Shown piece by piece: positions 10,985 through 19,033 of a stretch of DNA of 21,608 bases. The stretch comes from Monoraphidium neglectum. Taxonomy: Eukaryota > Chlorophyta > Chlorophyceae > Sphaeropleales > Selenastraceae. The stretch's first letter is position 1. Each line of letters starts with the position of its first letter. Under the pieces are notes generated by a model. It saw nothing but the letters and a program-made list of their open reading frames with translations, did not search any database and was not told the origin of the DNA. Position numbers and translations under genes: made by a program. The stretch is from the NCBI RefSeq assembly GCF_000611645.1, contig NW_014013058.1:1048-22655 (forward strand), written 5' to 3'.

Positions 10985-11199
10985 GGGGCTGCAAGAGGGG
11001 TTGGGGGGTGGGGGGCGCTCACTGACGTCAGCGCTGTCGTCCGCCATCATTTGTGCAGATTCTCAGGGTTGCCGCGATCGGACCTCATGCAGTGGCAGCA
11101 GGGAGAGCAGCGACAGCAGAACGCTCGATTGCAGGCAATTTCGCCAACCGCTAAGCGCCACCGGCCATCCGCCGCCGTGCCGCCCTTTGCTTCTAGCAG

Positions 11200-11793
11200 G
11201 CGCCTCTCCGCGTGCGGCCGGCCGCGCCGCGGCCGCCACCGCGGCGCCGCCGCCGCCGTCGCCCGACCCCTCTGGGCACTACGCCGCCCTCGGGCTGCGG
11301 GTGACGTCATCCTCCGTACCGCCTGATGACGATGACATCAGGTCGGCATACCGCAAGCTTGTGATGCAGCTGCACCCCGACCGGCAGGCTGGCAAGGGCC
11401 CGGCCGCGCAGCGGCAGGTGCGGGCCTGGGATGCGTTGCAGGGTGTGCTATGTGGGCGGCAGCTCACCAGTCTGGAACGTTTGAGCAGCCACGCATGCTG
11501 GCCGGCGTCTGCAAGATCCCAGATGCAGGGGCTGGTGGCGATTCGTTGTGTGCACCCGTGCAGCGTCTTGCGCGCCCGACGCTCGGCGCGACCTGCTCGT
11601 GCCCCAGCCGACCCTCTGCCCTGCGACCTATGACCAAACCCCTGCCCTGCAATGCGTGACCAAACCCTGACCTCAGGCAGAGGATGAGTTTAAGCGCGTG
11701 CTGAGGGCGTATGAGGTCCTGAGGGACCCGGAGTCGCGCCGCCTGTACGACAGCGGGCAGCTGCTTGAGGACGAGGACGGTGCGGACATCTGA
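11200..11793 (+). CDS. J-domain (DnaJ-like) protein or C-terminal J-domain, 5' end unresolved
   Basis: J-domains stimulate the ATPase of Hsp70 partners. Two exons, 11200-11417 and 11677-11793 (TGA at 11791-11793), join in phase 0. After an Ala/Pro-rich stretch the domain reads DPSGHYAALGL, then DDIRSAYRKLVMQLHPDR with the essential HPD intact, then DEFKRVLRAYEVLRDPESRR and LYDSGQL. The protein ends about ten acidic residues later, so there is no Gly/Phe, zinc-finger or substrate-binding domain (class C type). Between helix I and helix II there is an enlarged TSSSVPPDDDD loop. The acceptor CTTCTAGCAG at 11199 is strong and needs a preceding exon ending in phase 1, which must lie in or before the N gap. 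An alternative acceptor near 11058 would add a Ser/Arg-rich segment resembling a transit peptide. It is either a separate small J-protein or the tail of the SRPBCC gene. Confidence 0.85.
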
Positions 11794-13394
11794 GATCTGA
11801 GATCTGGCGGGGCGAAACCTCGACTGGCTCCAGTCCGATGCGATCTTTGCAAGGCGTGAACAAGGGTCCGGTGTGCGTGATTCGCGCCTTCATAAATCTC
11901 GGCTGGGCCCCTTCAAGTGTGTAGCGCTGCTGGGCAGAGTGTGGGTCTCGGCCTTGGCATCATTCTCAGGGTGACGGCTAGCTTAATCGTGCGTGCGGCC
12001 CAGGGGACGAAACGGGATGGTGGCATCACGCATGCACTTGTTATTGTTTTTGGCAGCACGTGCGCTGGGATTGCGCAGCGGGGCTGTTGTTGTTTGCCAG
12101 CTTTGTGGTTGGGGTGATGCTGGCAGCCCCTGCGTCGCCACGGCTCCCTGCCGCCATACGCCAAACTTGCCCCTGGCAAACATCAAACTGTGCGTGTTTG
12201 AGCCTGCATTCCCCCGCGTGTTGATGACTGTACCACCAATCGCGAAGCAGCTGGGGCGGCGGGCCGAGGGGACGCTGCCGTCCTCTGCGGTACGGCACGT
12301 GCATGGGCATGTCATCCGCAGGTTGCATGCATGCTTTCCAGCTCAAGTGTCTTGAGCCCCATCACACACAGTCAGGTTGAGCCGGCCGACTAGTCAATCA
12401 CACCCCACCCCCGCCTACATGCGGGGCCGCTGGCTCGGCCCTTGCACATATGCTTTCACGAAATTGGTAAACTGCGGGGTCTGCGGCGGCATGTCAAATG
12501 CGATTGATACAGAATGCATTGTAAGATCTTGATGCCTGGCCAGCATCTGCTGTGGTGTTGACAAACGCAGGAGCTGTTTCGCCGTTTAAAAAAACGGGGA
12601 TGGGAAGTGCCTGATCTTTCTGCACCTCTTGCCCCATATTTTACCAAGCATATCCGTACGATAGCCACCATGCTGTGACCACTGTATTGAGGGGCTCACT
12701 CCCCAGCCGCCGCAGCCCGCTCACAGGGTGCAAACCCCCAGCCCTTCCCTGAATCCGCCCTGCTCAACACTTGAGCCGCACCCAGCATGGTGGGCCAGAC
12801 CGACAGACTCACGTGGGGTACTGTAAGCGCTTCCAGCGGTGCCCCCATGCAGCGGCGCATCTGCGCGCTCCGGGGCAGCAGCTTCCCGTGCCCTCTCGCC
12901 CCCGCTGCAGGCGTGCCCTCTCTCCGGCTCGCACGCATGCCTGCGAACAGCTGCTCAGAGGGCGATTTGCAATGTGAAGCCACCCAAGTGGTCAGCGCCC
13001 GCCAACCTCTGGGTGCCGGTTGCCCAGCGTCCGCCGTGCCTGCGGTATGGCTCCGCAGCTGCAAAAATCATGGCTATGGACAGTAACAGCATCACCCGCC
13101 GCGGCAGCCTCTGTTCAGTGCCCATGCGGGCCTCCCATCACAGAGAGCTGCTGCTAGACTCACTGATGCCAGGGCCCGGGTGCCATCGAGCGCTGCGATC
13201 TGGTGAGCGCAAAGTGCTGATTGCGGACCTGGCTATGTTATTTCGGTCTAGCTGCAAATTTTAACCCAAAACAAAAGGTGTGATGCAACCTGTCACATAT
13301 GTCACGGCTCGGCGGGTGGATGATGGCCACGCAGCTGCCCAGCGTGCAAAAGGTTTGACCTGAAGCTCTTGTACTGCCCTGCGCGCATAATTTT
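11794..13394. other. Intergenic region downstream of the J-domain gene
   Basis: No supported gene in about 1.6 kb. Plus-strand TGTAA motifs at 12520-12524 and 12822-12826 are candidate poly(A) signals for the J-domain gene, implying a 3' UTR of roughly 730 or 1030 nt. AT-rich patches lie around 12580-12650 and 13250-13290. A plus-strand open frame at 12839-13264 shows no recognisable domain. Confidence 0.4.
12520..12524 (+). terminator. Candidate TGTAA poly(A) signal for the J-domain gene
   Basis: First TGTAA noticed on the plus strand after the stop codon at 11793, about 730 nt downstream. Consensus match only. Confidence 0.3.
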
Positions 13395-13438
13395 ACGTGC
13401 ACGTCGCCTAAGCTCCGACGTGACTACGTAAGCACGTC
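13395..13438. promoter_or_regulatory. Cluster of ACGT-core palindromes upstream of the repeat-protein gene
   Basis: ACGTGCACGT (13395-13404) is a perfect 10-bp palindrome. GACGTG (13417-13422) and CACGTC (13433-13438) are an inverted pair around ACTACGTAAG, which itself contains the palindrome TACGTA. ACGT cores of this kind (G-box/C-box-like) are bound by bZIP and bHLH factors in plants and algae. The cluster sits about 90-130 bp upstream of a TATA box, a sensible enhancer-like position. Confidence 0.5.
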
Positions 13439-13522
13439 AAACCACGGTTCGAACTCCCACGCACGTAGCTGCCACGCCCTCTGCAGAGGTTGTGCATCCA
13501 CAGCAACAGGCAGACGACGCCT

Positions 13523-13528
13523 TATATA
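13523..13528 (+). promoter_or_regulatory. TATA box
   Basis: TATATA within CCTTATATAGG, a strong TATA match in an otherwise GC-rich region, 35 bp before the first in-frame ATG (13558). Transcription would be expected to start around 13550-13560, leaving almost no leader before that ATG. Confidence 0.6.
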
Positions 13529-13557
13529 GGTTTCCGAGCGCAAAATTAAAAACAGCG

Positions 13558-13692
13558 ATGACAGAGCGTGGCGAGGCGCATGTGTCCGCAGACGCAGCAG
13601 CATCCGCAGCTGCCGCCCACGCGCATGCAGCGGCACAGCTCCCTCTGCTGCAGGTCAACATTAACAACGTGATTGAAATGATGAGGGACTGA
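13558..13692 (+). pseudogene. In-frame N-terminal segment ended by TGA, upstream of the repeat protein
   Basis: From ATG 13558 the frame reads MTERGEAHVSADAAASAAAA, an Ala/His-rich stretch, then LLQVNINNVIEMMRD and a TGA at 13690-13692. The same frame continues immediately with KEELGSFK, the first unit of the coiled-coil repeat, so this looks like the true N-terminus of the downstream protein cut by a nonsense codon. Alternatives are a base error, stop readthrough, or a short upstream ORF followed by reinitiation at 13723. There is no sign of an intron that would remove the stop. Confidence 0.55.
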
Positions 13693-13698
13693 AAGGAG

Positions 13699-13893
13699 GA
13701 GCTGGGGAGCTTTAAGACGGAGATGCGCAATGAGTTGGGGAGCTTCAAGGACGAGATGTGGAGCTTCAAGGACGATATGCGGAGCTTCAAGGACGATATG
13801 CGGAGCTTCAAGGACGAGATGCGGAGCTTCAAGGAGGAGCTGGGGAGCTTCAAGGAGGAGATGCGGGGCGAGCTGGGAAGCTTCAAGGACGAC
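13699..13893 (+). repeat. 21-bp/33-bp coding minisatellite (7- and 11-residue units)
   Basis: Successive units begin at an AGCTTYAAGGA-type sequence. In protein they are SFKTEMRNELG, SFKDEMW, SFKDDMR, SFKDDMR, SFKDEMR, SFKEELG, SFKEEMRGELG and SFKDDIR. Most are 21 bp (one heptad) and two are 33 bp (one hendecad, heptad plus RNEL or RGEL). Near-identical nucleotide copies point to recent expansion by slippage or unequal exchange. Confidence 0.9.
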
Positions 13894-14184
13894 ATTCGTA
13901 GCATACTGCAGGCCGGTCTGCTGTCGCAGCGCGCCTACGTACGCAACTTGGTCGCGTGCCGCTTCGGCGACAGCACCATTTTTTGGCCCCCCCACAATGG
14001 CGCCCCCATCGACGCGGCGCTCGCGGGCGCGCCGCTCCCGGCCACACCCGACAACGTGCGCGCAGCGCCGGTCGAAGCCATCGACGCAGTGCTGCGCGCG
14101 TACGGCCTGGCGGCTGGGCCCGGCGCGGGCGACGACGACACGCGGCGGCGGGCGCTGCTGGTGCACATTGGCGTGGAGCTGTAG
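13723..14184 (+). CDS. Coiled-coil heptad-repeat protein, function unknown
   Basis: Intronless frame of 153 aa from ATG 13723 to TAG at 14182-14184. Residues 1-60 are the charged 7/11-residue repeat (SFKDDMR, SFKEELG), with Met/Leu/Ile and Phe at regular spacing, as expected of a coiled coil. Residues 61-153 form a different domain: IRSILQAGLLSQRAYVRNLV, then STIFWPPHNGAPIDAAL, LPATPDNVRAAPVEAIDAVL, RAYGLAAG and RRRALLVHIGVEL. The LPATP, leucine-rich helix and HIGVEL ending recall, from memory only, a C-terminal module of uncharacterised fungal and algal repeat proteins. The natural N-terminus probably lies upstream of the TGA at 13690, so this start may not be native. No catalytic motif or membrane segment is visible. 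It could be a decaying copy of a multicopy family. Confidence 0.6.
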   Translation: MRNELGSFKDEMWSFKDDMRSFKDDMRSFKDEMRSFKEELGSFKEEMRGELGSFKDDIRSILQAGLLSQRAYVRNLVACRFGDSTIFWPPHNGAPIDAALAGAPLPATPDNVRAAPVEAIDAVLRAYGLAAGPGAGDDDTRRRALLVHIGVEL

Positions 14185-14769
14185 GCGCCCCAATTGCATG
14201 GCAGGCGGTGCAAGCATTTGAGGATCTTTGTTCTGACGGCAGTTTGGTGACGAACTCAGGATCCACGTGGCGCCTAAGCCGTCAACATGTGCGGTGGACC
14301 CCCGCTGCAGACCCTCCGCTTGCTTGCTCGCGACACGACGACAATTGCCTCTGCTGGCGTGTGGCAAGCGCATTCCGGCGCCACACAACCCAGCGATCTG
14401 ACCGTGAGCTTTAATCGCCACGCACCTCACCCTCGTTTCCAGTGTCTGCCAGCTGATTCTACGCCGGCGCTTGCCAGACGCGGGCGTTGGCCGCACGCCG
14501 TGGCGGAGCCGCGGCCGCGCCTGATTTTTCTATTCTGCTCTGACGGTGTGGTCGCCTGTGCGCCCGGCTTTATTCGTTACGTCACTGCGGCGCCATCACC
14601 CGTCTCGTCCCCAATCTTTAAGGCTGTGCTGATCAATCGCTCTTGAAGCACAGCCGTGGGCTTGCAGTGTGCATGAAGGTGGTGAAGCGACCGCGCATGT
14701 TGCACTACTTCAAGGGGCCAGGGCAGCAGACGCCAGGCCAGGCACACATGCATGCTTGCTACGACCTCC
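14185..14769. other. Convergent intergenic region
   Basis: This lies between the repeat-protein stop (plus strand) and the end of the nine-exon gene (minus strand). It should hold both 3' UTRs. No TGTAA motif was noticed on either strand, and open frames inside show no domain. If the last exon of the minus-strand gene uses its longest frame, coding would extend to 14577. Confidence 0.4.
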
Positions 14770-17700
14770 TCAGCTTCCGGCGCCGCCGACGGCGCAGCTG
14801 CCGCCGCAGCCGCCGCCGTCGCCGCCTGCCGATGTCGTCGTCCAGATTCTCTGCGCTGGTGATGCTGAGTCATCACGCAGGGCGCACAGGTTGCAGATTG
14901 AACCCACGGAGGGGAGGATGCGTGAACCTCGTGCCAGGCGGGGCGCAAGGCACCCAGGCTGCAGGCACGCAGCGCTGAAACAGTCTGGTTGGGCCAGCTG
15001 GCCAGCCCCACGGCCGGAACCCAGGGCGCAACTATTGGGGACAGGCAGGCGCTCGTGCTGCAGATATCTATCCAGGGTTTGATGCCGCAACGATGCCGCG
15101 GGCTGCCCTCCGTCGCTGGGCCGTTTGGTGTACATTCGCGGCTGGCGCATGCGAGCTGGACCAGAGAGATAGAAGTCCGGAAGAAAAGCGATGCGCGGTG
15201 CTGACGCTTTATACAGACTGTTTTGCCCCCAAGGGGCGAAGGTTGGATGGCGAGTGCATGCGTGAGTGCGGGCGCGCCCACCTCACGGCCTGGCCCCGGC
15301 TGGTCGCGCTCCGCCGCCCCGACGCGTACCCGAGCACGTCCCCCGACGCGCTGGCCGGCAGGCCCGCCGCAGCGCCGGACGCGGTCGTCTGGGTGATGGA
15401 CGAGGAGGGCTGAGTGAATTTGTAGTTGCGGCCGACGTTGATGCCGGCCGCCTGGGCGCCGCCGAGGCGCACAGGGTCTGGAGGGCGGGGCAGCGCCGTG
15501 GGCGGGCCGGTCCGGGTGGAGGGGCGGAGGGGGGCGGCAAGGAAGCGCATGGGGTGGGTTTGAGGGAAGGGGCGGGCAGGGGGCTGGATGAGCGGTGAGA
15601 GAGGGCGCGGATGGCTCGGGGCAGCCCGGCTGGTTAGCGTGTGGGCGGCCGTTTGAGGCTGCCAGACAGGCTCGGGACGCCGGTGCCTGCAGCGGCCACA
15701 ACGCGGCCAGGCGTTCGGGTGGTGAGCGCGGCCCGGCAGCGCGGGCTGGGCGCGGTGTCGGCAAGTCACCGGGAGGTTGGGCGGGCGCGCGGGCTCACTG
15801 TAGAAATCGGTGCGCGTCTCCTGTCCGATGCTGTCGTTATAGTTTACGGAGAAGGATTGCCCCTGCATGCGCGCATTGGTGTGTGGTCACGCATGCTCGT
15901 TTCGAGCGTCAGCGTGGATGGCGCGCCCCGCCAGTGGGACCCATCCGGCCCGGGGTGAGGCGTATCGTCGAGGGGAGGCGGCGGCGCGCCGTTACGATGC
16001 GTGCTTACAACTACAGCGGTCAGTACACGGCTTCCGACCCGCAGATTTGCGGCTGTCAGCAAGGACTCACAACACATGAAAAGCCGGAGCATGCTCCCAG
16101 CAAAAGCAGGGTTTTTTTTTGCATCAGCAACGGGTGGAATCCAGTGTGTGCTTCCCTTCCTCTGCTGCTCCGGCCTCCCGCTGAAGTGCCCCCCGTGCAC
16201 CCCTTGGTAGGGGCCGAGGACCGCTGCACAGCCACTCAGCCCACCAAGTAATTCGATGCAATGTTGTTGGTGCGCGTGGCGGCGGCTGGGGCGGTGGCCT
16301 CTGCCTTGGTCTTGCCAAAAGAAGCTGCCCTGTAGGAGGGAGTGCGGGCTTGTTTGCGTGCCTGTGTGCGCTCGTGCGTGCGTGCGCGCAAGCAATGCGC
16401 CTTTCGCTGCCTGTCAGCAATACAATAACAAGCGTGGGTGCGGGCTCGCCTCCCACAGGCGCATGGGTTGTCAAACATGGTTTTATCAAAATTTCACTGG
16501 GAATGATGAGCAGGATCAGCAGCCGCAGCGCGTCCGCGCGTGCCACCACTGCCTGTGCCAGAAAGGAGCAACGTGCCGCCAATGACGGCGTCCCCAAGCC
16601 CCAGGACTGACGTACGGGGTCTCACCTATGCGTGCCGTCAGCATCCTTGACGTCGGTGCCTGTGCGCGCGTCCACCATGGCCGTGGAGGGGATCGGCCGG
16701 TCTTGGCCCTGATGGGGGGAGTGGGGTGGGAAGGGGTTAGTTGCTCTGGCAATGGCGGGGCTGGTGGACGAGAACCAAGGGGCCGACAGGCAGGCGGGTG
16801 CAGTCTGTGAGGCTGGATCTGGTAGTAAGTGCACGTGCATGCCCGGTGGGGACCCGGCCGATCCTTGTAGGGCTGCATTTCTGTGCAAGACATCCTTCTA
16901 AGCTGTACCCGATTCCACATGCATTGCACGTGCGGGCACCGGCACGGGCGCCAAGGCAATGGATGCCAGGCGATCTTGACACCAGCACGCAGTCAGAGGC
17001 GACCACCCCGCTGCTGTTTGGTTGCATCCAGAGAGAATCATCGATCTCCAATTTTTGCTGCGCTCACATAATCGTAGTCACGGGTGCCCGTGTCCTGGTA
17101 GTCAGGAGTGACTAAGCTGTAGTCGCCGGCCACCCCTGTTGCCAGCTGCGAAGCCAGAACCACCGCTGTTTGGAGGGGGGGAGAGGGACGCACGCGCCAA
17201 TTACATGAACGCATGAGCATTATAATGGGGCATGCCGAACAGTCGAGCGAAGTGACCCGATGATAGGCAGTTGGGGCTTGCGCAGTGCAAGAGGCCAAGC
17301 AAGCATGCGTCTGTGTGAGCTGCGCCGCAGAGCAAGCGCTGGTAGGGACGAGGCAAGCAGTTCAGCGCGTTCGAGGCCACGCGGCACAGACGCCAGTTGC
17401 CGCCTGCCCTGCACGCTGCGTGTGGCAGCAGAGCGCGACTGGCTGGGGAGTACACGCGCCGCGGCAGGAGGCGGCATGCCGGCGGGGACGCCTGCGGGCT
17501 CGCGCGCACCGTTGACGGGCCCGGGCGCGGCCGAGTTGTTGGCCGGCCGCTGCCCCGGGTCCAGAAGCTTCTGGCTCAGGGTCGCCGCCCCCAGGCCCGC
17601 GGCGGCGGAGGTGCGGCCCAGGCCGGGCTGCGAGATGCTGCGGCTGTCCACGGTGGACTGGGTGGACCCGCCGGACTGGTCTGTACGGGACCTGGATGCG

Positions 17701-19033
17701 TGCGGGCGGGAGGGGGGGGGGGCGCGGCCGTGCTCGCGCGCCGCCACGTGGAAGCGCGAAGGTCGAGCGCTTCCTCACTTTGGCAGCGTCCAGCTGCAGG
17801 CTTTGGTAATCGAAGTACTGTACTACTTCGATACAATTCGTAGTACGTTGGCGCCGACGCACGAATGTGGGCGGGTGCTGAAAAGGCGTGCGCAGGGCCG
17901 CGGGCGAATCGGTAATGCACCGCTGCTCAACTGCAGGCACCTGAGGAGCTGCGGATGCTGCTGCTGAGTGGAGTGCAGTACACATTTGTCAAGCTGTGCA
18001 ATGCGGCGGGGCAACCCCATGACTGCGGGGCTTGCGCAACAGCCTGGGGGGCGGCGCCTGATGGCACGCGGCGCGGCGCCGCGACGCGCCCGCGGTCCCA
18101 CGAACATGCAAATGGTGAGGGCGCTGGCAGCTTTGGGACGCGCGGACTCCTGCAACTCCCTTCCCCATCAGGCGCGGTGACATCACGGTGACGTCATACC
18201 TGAGGTCCGACGATGACTTGGTGACGCCGCCATACCGATCGTTGGCGCCAAAGGTGGTTTCAAGCAGGAGCAGCCCGGGGAAGAAGGTGCGCGCGTTTGC
18301 AAAATCTGTGAGCGTCAGAGACGTCACGCCGTCCTGGGCTGCGGCGCGTGCGCGGCAAGGCCGTGCGGGCGCGGGAGGGCGGGGGCGTTGGCGGGGCCGC
18401 GTTGCAACGCATGCGGCGCGGCCGGCCAAGCATATTGGGTGCATGCGTGGCGGCACCCTTGAACAAATTTCCTGAATGAAATCCCTGGGGACACCCCCAA
18501 GGTAAACATGGGGGCCGCCGAACGGGCAGCTGGACCCTCCCCCTCGGCCCCCCCCCGCCTACGTGCAACCACTGGCCAAACAAGCGCTGGGCGGCCAGGT
18601 GCCAGCAGAAGCTGCAGCAGGGGCCCCGGCCACCGCAAGGATCGAGCATGCAGATTTGACAAAGCGTGCAAGGCGCGGCGTGCGGGCCCCTCAGCGCTTT
18701 GTGTGCATTCTCACGTTGAATGGTCCCTTGGAGGGCAGCCGCCCCCAGGTCTGCCACGTTCTTCTGGCGCGCCACGCCCTGCGGCGCGCCCTTGAACGCG
18801 ATGCCCAGCGTTGTCTCCTGCGCCAGGCGCCTGGCGCCGGCGCGGGGCTGGAGGGGCTCCGCTGGCCTTGGGCCGGGCGGCGTATGCGGGCGCGTGCGCG
18901 CTGCCGGCGCGAGCGGGCCCGGGCGGGAGTTGCGCCCCCCAGGCAGCGGCGGCGGCGCGGTGGCAAGGGAGCACGCTGCCATGAGCAACAGAGTGCCTAC
19001 GCGGATTCCCATCGCCATCACACCGTCGAGCAA
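14770..19033 (-). CDS. Unrecognised nine-exon protein, Ser/Thr/Gln-rich, possible signal peptide
   Basis: Exons chosen for GT-AG sites and matching phase are 19033-18715, 18338-18200, 17691-17510, 17165-17068, 16708-16626, 16329-16245, 15862-15799, 15477-15282 and 14848-14770, together 1245 nt or 414 aa. The N-terminus offers MGIRVGTLLLMAACSLATA, a good signal peptide, then a Pro/Arg-rich linker. Next come TLGIAFKGAP and FPGLLLLETTFGANDRYGG. The rest is hydrophilic and low in Lys: TQSTVDSRSISQPG, GDYSLVTPDYQDTGTRDYDY, DRPIPSTAMVDARTGTDVKD, TRTNNIASNYL, SFSVNYNDSIGQETRTDFYN, INVGRNYKFTQPSSSITQTT. No known domain was recognised. Short Tyr/Asp-containing turns recur between Ala/Ser/Gly stretches. 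The middle chain (exons 2-8) is the safest part. The first exon may be shorter (acceptor before ETTLG). The last exon is ambiguous because three frames are possible near 14850. Reading through the 16244 donor gives VG and then TGA. Confidence 0.6.
17809..17846. repeat. Nested inverted repeats within an intron
   Basis: ATCGAAGTA (17809-17817) and TACTTCGAT (17824-17832) are perfect complements around CTGTAC. GTACTAC (17820-17826) also pairs with GTAGTAC (17840-17846), so two mutually exclusive hairpins are possible. The element is in intron 2 of the nine-exon gene and is AT-rich relative to its flanks. Confidence 0.65.

Noticed and set aside
10157..11326. Long plus-strand frame across the N gap
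   Set aside because: Ns cannot contain a stop, so the length is artificial. Only the part from 10590 to the gap agrees with the SRPBCC splice chain.
12839..13264. 141-codon plus-strand frame
   Set aside because: No recognisable domain, mixed codon use and no splice context. Possible, but not supportable.
13446..13457. GGTTCGAACTCC resembles a tRNA T-loop / B box
   Set aside because: The flanking bases do not form a T stem on either strand, and no acceptor, D or anticodon arm could be placed. GTTCGAAC is simply palindromic.
13437..13904. Minus-strand frame with repeated SSLKLRI units
   Set aside because: It is the antisense reading of the coding minisatellite. The plus-strand frame has the promoter, the coiled-coil pattern and a structured C-terminal domain.
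14287..14646. 119-codon plus-strand frame downstream of the repeat gene
   Set aside because: Composition is not protein-like, and it lies in what should be a convergent 3' UTR.
17942..17966. Possible small exon (TCAG/CAGCAGCATCCGCAG.../GT) between exons 2 and 3 of the nine-exon gene
   Set aside because: Its length is 23 nt (not a multiple of three), so including it breaks the phase into the following exon, whereas exons 2 and 3 join correctly without it.
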